From NCBI GenBank assembly GCA_964501275.1, contig CAZCSP010000011.1, positions 61,315-125,314 on the forward strand: DNA of 64,000 nucleotides, written 5' to 3'. The stretch is from 55-13 sp964501275 (GTDB lineage: Bacteria; Armatimonadota; Fimbriimonadia; Fimbriimonadales; Fimbriimonadaceae). Both the position numbers and the translations under genes were made by a program. Positions 55,122 to 63,592 of this stretch are shown one piece after another (position 1 is the stretch's first letter; every line of letters starts with the position of its first letter). Below the pieces are notes generated by a model, which did no database searches, was not told the DNA's origin, and saw nothing but the letters and a program-made list of their open reading frames with translations.

Positions 55122-56717
55122 CTAGCCCGCAAACCTCCAAGTCCCATCAAACTCCCTTGACAGAGACATCCCCAGCAACACCGCCCGCAGAACGGGAATC
55201 GGGATATTGTTCTCCGCCAAGATCGCGTCGTGGAACTGGCGGTGGCTCATACCCCGATCCTCCAAGCACTCCTTCGCCAACGCCCGCATCTGCATCGCCC
55301 CCAGCATATAGGCGGCCTGGTAGAGCGGCGGATAGTCGCCCTTGAACGACCGCCTGACTTCGCCTTCCGCCGTGCCTCGTTCATGACCCACTTTCTCCAC
55401 CAACATCTCGATGCACTCCTCCGGCGTAAACCAGCCCAGGTGGAAGCCGAGTGAGAACTCGATGCGGACACACCGGTGCATCCGCCAAAACAGCATCCCC
55501 ACCCGGTTCTCCGGCGTCTTCGGAAAGCCGAGATTCCAGAACAGAAACTCCATCCACAGCGCCCAGCCTTCGGTCCAGAATGGCGTGTAGAAAAGAGAGC
55601 GGTAGGGGTAGTTGCGCTCCTCGATATAGGCCTGCAGGTGGTGGCCGGGGATGAGTTCATGGAAGACGGTGGCGCGGGCGAAGTGGCGGTTGTTGGCCCG
55701 CAGGCTTTTTGCCTTCTCCTCCTGGGTCATGCCGTCCGTCGGGAAGGAGACGATGATGGTGTCTCCGCCCAGGAAGAACGGATTGACCTTTTGCCGCTCG
55801 GGCGACATCATCCGCATCCGCCAAACCTCCTCGGCCAGGGGCGGGATCGTCATCAGGTCGTGGTCTTTCACAAACTGGATGGCCTCCTCCGTGAGTTCCC
55901 GGATGAACCTCGGCTGTTCTCCTGGCTTCAAGTGGTCCTGCTTGGTTAGCTCAAGGGCCTTATGCCAGTCGTCGCCGCACCCCATCTCTTGCGCCGCCCG
56001 CTTCATCTCCGCCTCGCACCAGGCGTACTCCTGCTTCCCAAGGTCGATCAGTTCCTCGGGCGTGTAGGGGATCATCTCGGCTTCCAGGGCGGCGAGGAGA
56101 GCTTCCCTGCCGATAGGTTTGCCGATGATGGCCAGATTGTCGTCCGCTGCGATGCCTGCCAACTTCTCCCGCAGATGCTTTGCGTAGTCTTGAAGGGCTT
56201 GGTCCGCGGCTTGATAGGGCTCGCGGCACCACCAGGTGAAAAGCGGATCGTAGCCTTTATAGAACTCGAACCACTCTTTCATCGACTCTCGAAGCTCATC
56301 AGTTCGCTTGGCGGCTTGGTTCGCAAGGGTTCGCTCGGCTTCGGGCTCCGTGGGGATTTGCGCGATTAGGGTTTGCAGAGTTCGGGCGGCATGCTCCGGG
56401 TCCAACTCCTCTACCCGCTGACGAGCCTCGGCAAGGTCGATCACCCCCTCCGCAAACGGCAGGAGCGGTTGCAAGGCTTCCCTTTCCTGTCCCTCGATCT
56501 CCAATTGGCGAAGGCGGTTCTTCAATAGGTTCTGCAGAAGGATCGTGTCGACTTGCCCGGTGCGATCCAAGCCGTCAAAGTCGATAGCCCTCAATCGCTC
56601 GATAGTCTCCTCATAGAATCTACGGAAACGGGCGGCTCGGGTTGGGGAGAGGGGTTGGTTGTAGAACTCGCCGAGAATCTTTTCGTCGGCGGCGAAGGTT
56701 TCGATGAGTTCGCGCAT
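55122..56717 (-). CDS. DUF885 family zinc peptidase-like protein
   Basis: A 531-residue protein from ATG 56717 (MRELIETFAADEKILGEFY); a longer frame only mirrors leuB. It is almost wholly helical. HELIPGHH at residues 353-360 is the conserved HExxxGH metal-binding motif of DUF885, a family with an oligopeptidase (M3/thermolysin-like helical) architecture, with a following EGWALWMEFL that likely supplies the Glu ligand. No signal peptide, so the form encoded here appears cytoplasmic. Divergent from leuB across 48 bp. Confidence 0.88.
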   Translation of the reverse strand: MRELIETFAADEKILGEFYNQPLSPTRAARFRRFYEETIERLRAIDFDGLDRTGQVDTILLQNLLKNRLRQLEIEGQEREALQPLLPFAEGVIDLAEARQRVEELDPEHAARTLQTLIAQIPTEPEAERTLANQAAKRTDELRESMKEWFEFYKGYDPLFTWWCREPYQAADQALQDYAKHLREKLAGIAADDNLAIIGKPIGREALLAALEAEMIPYTPEELIDLGKQEYAWCEAEMKRAAQEMGCGDDWHKALELTKQDHLKPGEQPRFIRELTEEAIQFVKDHDLMTIPPLAEEVWRMRMMSPERQKVNPFFLGGDTIIVSFPTDGMTQEEKAKSLRANNRHFARATVFHELIPGHHLQAYIEERNYPYRSLFYTPFWTEGWALWMEFLFWNLGFPKTPENRVGMLFWRMHRCVRIEFSLGFHLGWFTPEECIEMLVEKVGHERGTAEGEVRRSFKGDYPPLYQAAYMLGAMQMRALAKECLEDRGMSHRQFHDAILAENNIPIPVLRAVLLGMSLSREFDGTWRFAG

Positions 56718-56752
56718 GGCAGGTGCTACCGGCAAGCTTACCGACAGAGTGC

Positions 56753-56758
56753 CATAAT
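56753..56758 (+). promoter_or_regulatory. leuB -10 box, leaderless geometry
   Basis: CATAAT ends seven bases before the leuB ATG at 56766, with no Shine-Dalgarno sequence in between, so the message likely starts at the initiation codon. TTACCGACA lies upstream as a weak -35 candidate. Confidence 0.4.
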
Positions 56759-56765
56759 CTCCTCG

Positions 56766-57830
56766 ATGTCCCTGAAAATAGCCGTCGTCGCCGGAGATGG
56801 AATCGGCCCCGAAGTGACCTCGGAAGCAGTGAAGGTTCTGAAGGCGGTTCGGTCGGATTTTGAGTTTGAGCATGGCCTCATCGGCGGGATCGCCTACGAT
56901 GAAAAAGGCCACCCCCTCCCCCCCGAAACCCTCGACCTCTGCAAAGCCGCCGACGCGGTTCTGCTGGGCGCGGTGGGTGGACCCAAGTGGGACAACGTTC
57001 AGCCCGTTTCCATGCGGCCCGAAGTGGGAGCCCTGCTTCCGTTGCGGAGCGAACTGAACCTCTACGCCAACGTCCGCCCCGCCAAGACCCTGAAGCCTCT
57101 CCTGAAAGCCAGCCCCCTCAAGGGAACCGAAGGGATGATCGATCTGGTGGTGATGCGCGAGCTGACCGGCGGCATCTACTTCGGCAAGCCTCGCGAACGC
57201 AAAGGCGACACCGCCATCGACACCTGCGTTTACTCCAAGTTCGAAGTCGAAAGGATCGCCAAGCAAGCCTTCACCATCGCCCGCCAAAGACGCCACGAGA
57301 TCGTCAGCGTGGACAAAGCCAACGTCCTGGAAACCAGCCGCCTCTGGCGAGAGGTCGTCACCGAAATGGCCACCCAAAACCCGGACGTCAAAGTCACCCA
57401 CATGTTGATAGATAATTGCGCGATGCAACTCGTTAGGAATCCGAAGCAATTCGATGTCATCCTAACCGAAAACATGTTCGGCGACATTGTAAGCGACGAG
57501 GCTTCGATGGTGACCGGATCATTAGGTCTCCTACCGAGTGCCTCCCTGAGCGATCCGAAAGGTGGGAAGCTGTTTGGGCTCTATGAGCCGATCCATGGGT
57601 CGGCGCCGGATATTGCGGGACAGCAGCGGGCGAACCCGTTGGCGGCGATTTTGAGTGGGGCGATGATGCTTCAGTACACGTTTGAGGACGTGAAGAACGC
57701 GGCTCGGATCGAGAAAGCGGTCGAGGCGGCTTTGGATGCGGGGCTGCGAACGGCGGATATCTTTGAAAAGGGAACCCGGCTGGTATCTACCAAGGAGATG
57801 GGAGATGCGGTGATGGCGCATTTGAAGTGA
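56766..57830 (+). CDS. leuB: 3-isopropylmalate dehydrogenase
   Basis: A 354-residue decarboxylating dehydrogenase of leucine synthesis that turns 3-isopropylmalate into 2-oxoisocaproate with NAD+. MSLKIAVVAGDGIGPEVTSEAV opens it. LLPLRSELNLYANVRP carries substrate-binding arginines. MRELTGGIYFGKPRE, NMFGDIVSDEASMVTGSLGLLP and YEPIHGSAPDIAGQQRANPLA are family signatures. leuA, leuC and leuD are not in the window. A small gene follows with a 1-nt gap. Confidence 0.96.
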   Translation: MSLKIAVVAGDGIGPEVTSEAVKVLKAVRSDFEFEHGLIGGIAYDEKGHPLPPETLDLCKAADAVLLGAVGGPKWDNVQPVSMRPEVGALLPLRSELNLYANVRPAKTLKPLLKASPLKGTEGMIDLVVMRELTGGIYFGKPRERKGDTAIDTCVYSKFEVERIAKQAFTIARQRRHEIVSVDKANVLETSRLWREVVTEMATQNPDVKVTHMLIDNCAMQLVRNPKQFDVILTENMFGDIVSDEASMVTGSLGLLPSASLSDPKGGKLFGLYEPIHGSAPDIAGQQRANPLAAILSGAMMLQYTFEDVKNAARIEKAVEAALDAGLRTADIFEKGTRLVSTKEMGDAVMAHLK

Positions 57831-57831
57831 G

Positions 57832-58176
57832 ATGCCTGATCTAGTCGACAACCCGATCATCACCCAACTCGACGAGTCGATGCTGGAGGGCTTTGGGGGA
57901 TTCCCGAACGTCCTCTATGTGATCGACTGTGGTGGGGGCAAGTATGCCTGCAACAACGCCGAGACCATCCCCGACGGAATCGTGGTCAACGGACTGGCAA
58001 CCTTTCCCAATCCCGATGAAGCCACCACTTATATGGGTTTACTCGCGGGATTGAGCGGAGAGATTGCCAAGAAGACATTTGAGGAAGCCCGGCAGATCAC
58101 GATCTCTAAGCCTATCCTGAAGTGTATGTTCTTGTATGTGAGCGGAGGAATCGTCGATATCCACTGGGTTCGTTAG
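57832..58176 (+). CDS. Hypothetical protein, 114 aa
   Basis: It begins one base after the leuB stop (MPDLVDNPIITQLDESMLEG) and is probably co-transcribed with it. No signal peptide or membrane helix; a mixed sequence with FPNVLYVIDCGGGKYACNNAE and a C-terminal MFLYVSGGIVDIHWVR. No family recognised. Downstream lies an inverted repeat that could end the transcript. Confidence 0.6.
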   Translation: MPDLVDNPIITQLDESMLEGFGGFPNVLYVIDCGGGKYACNNAETIPDGIVVNGLATFPNPDEATTYMGLLAGLSGEIAKKTFEEARQITISKPILKCMFLYVSGGIVDIHWVR

Positions 58177-58185
58177 GGTGTTCGC

Positions 58186-58290
58186 TCCGCCTTCCCTTTG
58201 TGCCTTCGTGCCTTTGTGGTTTGAATGCAATCACTGGCGGGGAAGATAGCCACCAAGGCACAAAGACACCAAGGAGCCATTCTTGGGCAC
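58186..58290. repeat. CCTTTGTG/CACAAAGG inverted repeat
   Basis: Left arm CCCTTTGTGCCTTCGTGCC then TTTGTGG (58193-58220). Right arm CCACCAAGGCACAAAGACACC then AAGG (58250-58274). Imperfect tandem units in each arm, of the same style as 54986-55051. Confidence 0.6.
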
Positions 58291-58337
58291 TTCAGATATG
58301 AGTGTAACGACGTTTCATCGTGTACGTCATAAAAAAC

Positions 58338-58667
58338 ATGAGAATCGCCGCTATCGCACTTTTGGGCTTGGCCGCTGTAACCGCCTTCGGACAGGTGGTC
58401 CCTCAGCTTAGGATCAAGCGCCAGCCGGTCCAGATCAAGATTCGCCACGCCGATCCTTGGGCGGTGAAGACTCTGCTGGAAGGCGGCGAACTGCGGCATC
58501 CCGAACTCTCCACCATCCTGGCCCTCATGGGCGGCGGCCAGGGGCAAGGTCAACCGGGTGCCGGAGCCCCCGGCCAAGGCGGCAACGCCAACAACGGCCT
58601 CTTCCCCGACGGCAAGTTCATCGTCAACCCCGGCGACAACACGCTGTGGTTTATCCCGAACCCGTAA
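58338..58667 (+). CDS. Small secreted protein with Gly/Gln-rich segment
   Basis: A 109-residue protein from ATG 58338 (GTG 58320 is the alternative): MRIAAIALLGLAAVTAFG is a signal peptide. The middle has LRIKRQPVQIKIRHADPWAVKTLLEGG. A low-complexity GGGQGQGQPGAGAPGQGGNAN segment leads to GKFIVNPGDNTLWFIPNP. The RHADPWAVKTLL phrase resembles secretin-N or pilus-associated modules of type II/IV systems but is too short to assign. It ends 20 bases before the tracrRNA terminator. Confidence 0.6.
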   Translation: MRIAAIALLGLAAVTAFGQVVPQLRIKRQPVQIKIRHADPWAVKTLLEGGELRHPELSTILALMGGGQGQGQPGAGAPGQGGNANNGLFPDGKFIVNPGDNTLWFIPNP

Positions 58668-58687
58668 ACGGCATTGGGCGAGAAAGG

Positions 58688-58719
58688 AAAAAGGGCCGAC
58701 GCCTGATAGGCTTCGGCCC
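58688..58719 (-). terminator. Intrinsic terminator of the tracrRNA
   Basis: On the minus strand GGGCCGA-a-GCCT-atc-AGGC-g-TCGGCCC (58719..58693) is followed by TTTTT (58692..58688). The stem is 11 bp with one mismatch. It also lies just past the stop of the 58338 gene, where the plus-strand hairpin lacks a U-run. Confidence 0.85.
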
Positions 58720-58820
58720 TCTTCAATTGTCGCGCGCCAAGTGGCTTGCAAATGCAGGTCTGTTGACCTGTTCCTACGATTTCTCTTGTTGGAGCAAAGC
58801 GCAGGCGTCTTTCAGATACT
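58688..58820 (-). ncRNA. tracrRNA of the type II-C CRISPR-Cas9 system
   Basis: The plus strand at 58788-58819 reads as a degenerate copy of the array repeat: GTTGG, GCAA and a perfect 16-nt block GGCGTCTTTCAGATAC match, with mismatches between. Its transcript on the minus strand is therefore the anti-repeat. After it come a linker, a perfect hairpin CAGGTC-aaca-GACCTG (about 58771..58756), a smaller GCCACTTGGC hairpin and an intrinsic terminator. TATAAT at 58832..58827 would start the RNA at about 58820, exactly where pairing to the repeat begins. Length about 133 nt. It should pair with pre-crRNA for RNase III cutting and load Cas9. Confidence 0.85.
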
Positions 58821-58822
58821 TT

Positions 58823-58857
58823 TGATATTATACATGAGTGTCTGCAAAATATGTCTT
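58823..58857. promoter_or_regulatory. Overlapping divergent promoters of cas9 and tracrRNA
   Basis: The near-symmetric ATATTATA carries two -10 boxes. The plus strand has TGA-TATTAT (extended -10, 58823-58831), ending seven bases before the cas9 GTG at 58838. The minus strand has TATAAT at 58832..58827, ending seven bases before the anti-repeat. A weak AAGACA at 58857..58852 could be a -35 for the tracrRNA. Polymerase could not occupy both at once. Confidence 0.6.
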
Positions 58858-61800
58858 TGGAATTGATCTGGGTCTCAACAACGTCGGTTGGGCGGTTATT
58901 CGTAAGGAGAAAGATCTTCAAGTCGAGGCTTATGGAACCTACGTCTTCAATAGCCCTCTCAGCGAGGACAACAAGGCGACTTCCGGGCTGAAGAGTCGCG
59001 ACCGAGGCATGAAACGTCGTAGCCGTCGGACCCTCAAACGACGCTCTGAGAGAAAGAAGGCCCTTTACCGTCTGCTTGCCGAAAATGGATTCCTGCCTTT
59101 GTCGGAGGAAGAGAGGGTGGAGATGTTCTGTCGGCACGGCACCAGGGAAGTTCCGCTCCATCCATATGCGTTGCGGGCAAAGGCTCTGACAGAAAAGCTG
59201 GATCCATTTCATGTCGGCCGCGTCTTCTGCCACCTCAACCAGCGGCGCGGCTTCCTCAGTCCGAGGGATTTGATGCTCAAGGGGGTTGGGGCACAAACCG
59301 ATGCCAAGTTCGACACAGAGGATGAGGAATCCGGCCAGACCAAGAAAGAGATCGCCCAGACGCGCGACGCGATGGGCGACTTTCCAACCATCGGCGCATT
59401 CCTAGCCGAGAGGATGAGGAACAACGATCCGGTTCGGAAGAAGACCAAGAAGCACAAGGAGGACCTTTCCAAAGATGAGATCCAGCGACGGTTCGTTCGG
59501 CATGACCGAGCCATGTTGGAGAAGGAGTTCCATACCGTCTGGGAGGCGCAATCCAAGCACCATCCACTCCTCACCGCTGAACTCAAAAAACAGGTGGAAA
59601 AGTTGATTTTCCATCAAATCCCCATCGGTGCACAGATCGGATTACGCGGGAAATGCACGCTCTTTCCGAAGGAGAACCGCATCGCTGCCGCATCTCTTAC
59701 CGCTCAGAAGTTCCGTATTGCACAGGATTTGGCGCACCTCAAAGTAGCAGAATCTCCAAACTCGGAAGAACGTTCACTCAAGCCAGAGGAACGCAGGAAA
59801 TTGCTGATGAGGTTAATGTTCGATCCGAGCCTTATCGACGAGGTCGTAGCGGAGGAACAGGAAGGACTGAAAGAGAAACTGAGGACAGGCGAAAATCTTT
59901 CATGGTCCGAGGCAAAAACGCTTATCGGCCAACCCACTACAGCCTTGTTCAACCTCGAGCCGGTACCCAGGAAGGGTAGGACATCAAGGGGATCAACCAT
60001 GAAAGCTAAGGGAGCCTTCGAGGATTCCGATCAATCCGGCACAAAGAGAGAATTAAAGGGTAGCAAGACCGTCTCCCATATCAAGCGCGTCATCGGCGAG
60101 AAATGGGACCAGCTTGGTCCCAAGGGACAAGAGAACCTGGTCGGCATATTGCTTACTGCCCGAAGCGTTCCGGTTTATATTCGAAATGAGAACGGAAACA
60201 AGCAGCTAAATCCGGACATCTTGAAAGAGAAGACCGCTACAGCCCACGTCTATCATCTCTTGCACGAGAAAGGTGTGCAAACCGTGGGCATGAAGGGCGC
60301 GAAACCGATCTACCTCAAATTCACCGAAATCGAGGCCGCTAACCTCGCTACTCTTGAATTGCCGAAGGGCTATCTGAACCTCAGCCTGAAGGCAGTGAAA
60401 AGGGTCATGCCTCACCTGCTACTGGATAAGGTGTATTCGGAAGCCTGCAAGGCAGTCGGGCTGGACCATGCCAACCCAGATGCGACTGGCGAAATATTTG
60501 ACTTTTTGGAGCCCAAGATGTCAGACGGTATCAAGCATCCCTTGGTGAAGTGCTCCGTACTGAGCGCGATTCGGGTTGTCAACCAGCTTATCAAACGGTA
60601 CTGCCCTCCTCCCTATGATAATCCCAAGGAGAAGCCCTACACGATCCGCATCGAACTCCCCCGCGACTTGGCCAAGGGCGCCGAGGAACGAGAGAGGATT
60701 GAAAAGAAGAATGATGAAAGTAGAAGAATCCGAGAACGCAACGCCAAGCGAATCGAAGAGGAGGCAAACCAGAATCCCGCCGACAAGGACAAGATCGTAG
60801 TCAATGATACGAATCTCAAAAAAATTGAGTTATGGGATGAATGTAATACAGAGCTACCCTATGAGCCTGGCGAGCGTATCGCGTCAATAAGGGACCTCCT
60901 CGTAGGTCCATATGAAATCGATCATATCGTTCCTCGTAGCTATAATTTCGACAACTCTAGAGGCAATTTGGTGCTTTGCACGAGTCAATTCAACAAGGAC
61001 AAGAAAGACAAATGCCTGTTCGAAGTCATTTGCTCGCAAGATAGGGAACTCTGGCCACAGATACAGGCATTCATTCAAACGCAAAGAGGCCAGAAGAATC
61101 CAGCGCCCGTTCCAAGCAACCTTCTTCCCAAGCAGTGGAGAAATATTCGCACTCGAGTGAACTCTCTCAAGTCCATGCCTGAACACAAGCGAAAACGCAT
61201 CCTTGCAGAAGAGTTACCAGAAAAAGGCTTTGAGGGACGCCACCTTACGGCTACCGGCTACATTTCGAAGGAAGTCCTACGGATTGCAAAGCATCTTGGC
61301 GTTGAGGTGACGGTCACTCAAGGCTCCGCGACCGGACACTTGAGGCGATTGTGGCGGTTGAACGATGTCGTACCGCTTCACCCCGCCGAAAAGAACGAGA
61401 AGCCAAAGCCAGGCAAGCCTCGCTCCGATTATCGGCATCACGCCGTAGATGCTGTGGTGATTGCTCTCACCAGCCCTTCGGAAACGACAAAGGTGCTGGA
61501 CTTCTACCGGCGGAAGGAGCTTGGACTACCTAGAACCGAGGATAAGCCAGTTCTTTCGCCTATTCCCAACTTGAGAGAGCAGGTTGAGAGGATGATCCCA
61601 GGTTGCCCGGTCGTCCACCGTCCCGACCGCCGAGCGAGTGGTGAGTTTCACAAGGAGCAACCCGTCAATCTAGATGTTGACGATTTAGAGACACGTTTAC
61701 GGCTTGCACAGGCCAAGGAGAAGTCTGCAAAGGAAACAGGAGCTGATTACAAGGCTTCAAAAGGGGAGAAGGTAAAGGGCATTCAGAAAGAGCTAGCCAT

Positions 61801-62332
61801 TGCAAGGGGAGTCATAGTCGCCGCTAAAGATTGCGAACCTGGCAAGGCAACGCCGCATGCGGGTGGGAAGTACCTCATCAGACTAGATGAGCAAGGCAAC
61901 GTGACTCAGGCCTACACAACCGAAAACAAGCATCACATGGTGATCTGGGAGTGCCTTGAGAAGGGCAGTAGGGGCAAGTTCGAGCGTCAGGCGAAGGTTG
62001 TGACAATGATCGAAGCAACTCGCAGAAGGCAGAAGAAGGAGCATGTGATCAAGAAAGACGACTGTCCACAAGGTTGGCGGTTCGTCATGTCGATTTGTAA
62101 GGGAGATACCGTTGAGATGACAAGCGGAAAGATTGGCGTGGTCTCGAAACTGTCTGAAAGCGACACTGGCGTGTGGGGACCACATGTTGCGCAACAGGTC
62201 GGCAAGATAAACCGCGACAATGACTACTTGGTTCTGAGAATGCAAAACCTTTCTGGACTCGATAATTTCAAACGGCGCATCGTCCAGAACATCTTCGGCG
62301 AAACCGTGTTCTCCGAGGGGCCTGACGATTGA
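58838..62332 (+). CDS. cas9: Type II-C CRISPR-associated endonuclease Cas9
   Basis: A 1164-residue RNA-guided DNA endonuclease starting GTG 58838. RuvC-I is YVFGIDLGLNNVGWAVI (Asp10). The Arg-rich bridge helix spans about 53-80 (SRDRGMKRRSRRTLKRRSER). The REC lobe follows. RuvC-II has TIRIELPRDL (Glu606). HNH has YEIDHIVPRSY with Asp695, His696, Asn710 and Asn719, at the same spacing as D839, H840, N854 and N863 of S. pyogenes Cas9. RuvC-III has SDYRHHAVDAVVIAL (His868, Asp871). The C-terminal roughly 200 residues should read the PAM. All catalytic residues are present. Without csn2 or cas4, and at this length, it is type II-C. GC content dips around the HNH region. Its stop overlaps cas1. 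Confidence 0.97.
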   Translation: MSAKYVFGIDLGLNNVGWAVIRKEKDLQVEAYGTYVFNSPLSEDNKATSGLKSRDRGMKRRSRRTLKRRSERKKALYRLLAENGFLPLSEEERVEMFCRHGTREVPLHPYALRAKALTEKLDPFHVGRVFCHLNQRRGFLSPRDLMLKGVGAQTDAKFDTEDEESGQTKKEIAQTRDAMGDFPTIGAFLAERMRNNDPVRKKTKKHKEDLSKDEIQRRFVRHDRAMLEKEFHTVWEAQSKHHPLLTAELKKQVEKLIFHQIPIGAQIGLRGKCTLFPKENRIAAASLTAQKFRIAQDLAHLKVAESPNSEERSLKPEERRKLLMRLMFDPSLIDEVVAEEQEGLKEKLRTGENLSWSEAKTLIGQPTTALFNLEPVPRKGRTSRGSTMKAKGAFEDSDQSGTKRELKGSKTVSHIKRVIGEKWDQLGPKGQENLVGILLTARSVPVYIRNENGNKQLNPDILKEKTATAHVYHLLHEKGVQTVGMKGAKPIYLKFTEIEAANLATLELPKGYLNLSLKAVKRVMPHLLLDKVYSEACKAVGLDHANPDATGEIFDFLEPKMSDGIKHPLVKCSVLSAIRVVNQLIKRYCPPPYDNPKEKPYTIRIELPRDLAKGAEERERIEKKNDESRRIRERNAKRIEEEANQNPADKDKIVVNDTNLKKIELWDECNTELPYEPGERIASIRDLLVGPYEIDHIVPRSYNFDNSRGNLVLCTSQFNKDKKDKCLFEVICSQDRELWPQIQAFIQTQRGQKNPAPVPSNLLPKQWRNIRTRVNSLKSMPEHKRKRILAEELPEKGFEGRHLTATGYISKEVLRIAKHLGVEVTVTQGSATGHLRRLWRLNDVVPLHPAEKNEKPKPGKPRSDYRHHAVDAVVIALTSPSETTKVLDFYRRKELGLPRTEDKPVLSPIPNLREQVERMIPGCPVVHRPDRRASGEFHKEQPVNLDVDDLETRLRLAQAKEKSAKETGADYKASKGEKVKGIQKELAIARGVIVAAKDCEPGKATPHAGGKYLIRLDEQGNVTQAYTTENKHHMVIWECLEKGSRGKFERQAKVVTMIEATRRRQKKEHVIKKDDCPQGWRFVMSICKGDTVEMTSGKIGVVSKLSESDTGVWGPHVAQQVGKINRDNDYLVLRMQNLSGLDNFKRRIVQNIFGETVFSEGPDD

Positions 62333-63240
62333 AGCGATCTATCGCCATCCTTAACCCAGCCCGGCTCAAGATCGAGCGGCGTCAACTCTTGATCCAAAAC
62401 GAGCAGGGGGAGCACCGGGTGCCGCTGGAGGACCTCGCAGTGATCGTTCTCGATCATCAGGCCATTGACGTGACCGGCCCCCTTCTGGGCGAATGCGGCG
62501 ACTACGGCATTGCTATCGTCGTCTGCAACCCCAAGCACCTGCCCAGTTCCTACCTGCTTCCCTATCCCGGCAACGAACTCCACGCCCAAACGCTTCGGGG
62601 CCAGATCGCGGCCTCCAAGCCCACCCAGAAGCGAATGTGGCAGGAGATCATCCAGGAGAAGATCAGGAGTCAGGGGCGGTTGCTCCATGAGAAGACGGGC
62701 GACGACGCGGGGCTCGGGATGATGGCGCACCAAGTTCGGAGTGGCGACTCCACCTATTGCGAAGGCCGCGCCGCCGACCGATACTTCTCCGCCCTGTTTA
62801 GCCCCGCGTTCAAGCGTCTTCGCGGCAAAGAGGTGGAGGAGTACACCGAAAGCGCCTCGATGCGAACGGTCAACTCCATGCTGAACTACGGCTACATGGT
62901 CGTCCGCGCCGCCGTTGCTCGAGCGATTGTCGGCGCAGGCCTCCATCCGGCCCTCGGAATCCACCATCGACACCGTAATAATGCCTTTTCTTTGGCCGAT
63001 GACCTCATAGAACCGCTCAGAACCTTGGTAGATCGCCAAGTTTACGATAGGATGCTAGAAAGTGATCTCCCGTCGGACCTCACTCCTGACCTGAAACGCC
63101 GCGTGATGCTGGCGCTGACGGCGGAAGTGAAATGGGATGGCCGACTCTTTCCGCTGGATGCGGCTTTGGAAAGTTATGCGGCAGGTGTTCGACGATGTCT
63201 TCTTGGCGAAAGCAAGGCGCTGGAGGTTCCCGGCGTTTAG
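62329..63240 (+). CDS. cas1: CRISPR integrase Cas1
   Basis: A 303-residue type II Cas1 from TTG 62329, overlapping the cas9 stop by 4 nt (TTGA). An N-terminal beta domain (RRQLLIQNEQGEHRVPLEDL, AIVVCNPKHLPSSY) precedes the helical catalytic domain. Likely metal ligands are Glu in YCEGRAADRYF, His in GLHPALGIHH and Asp in SLADDLIEPLR. With Cas2 it inserts new spacers at the leader-side repeat; type II systems also need Cas9 and tracrRNA for PAM selection. Its GC content is like the host, higher than central cas9. Confidence 0.95.
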   Translation: MKRSIAILNPARLKIERRQLLIQNEQGEHRVPLEDLAVIVLDHQAIDVTGPLLGECGDYGIAIVVCNPKHLPSSYLLPYPGNELHAQTLRGQIAASKPTQKRMWQEIIQEKIRSQGRLLHEKTGDDAGLGMMAHQVRSGDSTYCEGRAADRYFSALFSPAFKRLRGKEVEEYTESASMRTVNSMLNYGYMVVRAAVARAIVGAGLHPALGIHHRHRNNAFSLADDLIEPLRTLVDRQVYDRMLESDLPSDLTPDLKRRVMLALTAEVKWDGRLFPLDAALESYAAGVRRCLLGESKALEVPGV

Positions 63241-63260
63241 TTCTGGGCGGGGTGAGGGCC

Positions 63261-63566
63261 ATGTGGGTCGTCGCCTTCTTTGACCTCCCCACCGAGACCA
63301 GGGCTCACAAAACGGCCTATCGTCGGTTCCGAGAGTTCCTGCTAAAAGACGGATACATCATGCTCCAGTTCAGCGTCTACGCTCGGCCTTGCGCCGATCA
63401 GGAATCAGCCACCAAACATGAGAGGCGTCTGGAGACCCAAGTTCCCGACGAAGGCGAGGTGCGGGTGCTATCGCTGACCGCACTCCAATACAGCCGGATG
63501 CGCTGCTTTTTTGGGGAAACGGAAAGTTCCCCCGAAAAGCTGCCTTCCCAGCTCAGTTTTTTCTAG
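63261..63566 (+). CDS. cas2: CRISPR-associated protein Cas2
   Basis: A 101-residue protein from ATG 63261 (MWVVAFFDLPTETRAHKTAYRRFREFLLKDGY). GGTGAGG lies just upstream, and a longer frame from 63132 would overlap cas1 by over 100 bp. The ferredoxin-like fold starts with the FDLP strand bearing the conserved Asp. MLQFSVYARPC, then EGEVRVLSLTALQYSRMRCFFG, complete the usual length. It is the structural core of the Cas1-Cas2 integration complex. The array begins 51 bases after its stop. Confidence 0.95.
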   Translation: MWVVAFFDLPTETRAHKTAYRRFREFLLKDGYIMLQFSVYARPCADQESATKHERRLETQVPDEGEVRVLSLTALQYSRMRCFFGETESSPEKLPSQLSFF

Positions 63567-63592
63567 GCAAATTTTCCGGAGTCTAGGTTGAA

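Noticed and set aside
56718..57449. N-terminal extension of the DUF885 gene by 244 codons
   Set aside because: The extension is antisense to leuB; the DUF885 family begins near MRELIETF at 56717.
63132..63260. Longer Cas2 start at 63132
   Set aside because: It would overlap cas1 by more than 100 bp and add residues not seen in Cas2; ATG 63261 gives the standard FDLP start.
58838..63566. Type II-A or II-B assignment
   Set aside because: There is no csn2 or cas4 and Cas9 is only 1164 aa; cas9-cas1-cas2 alone is II-C.
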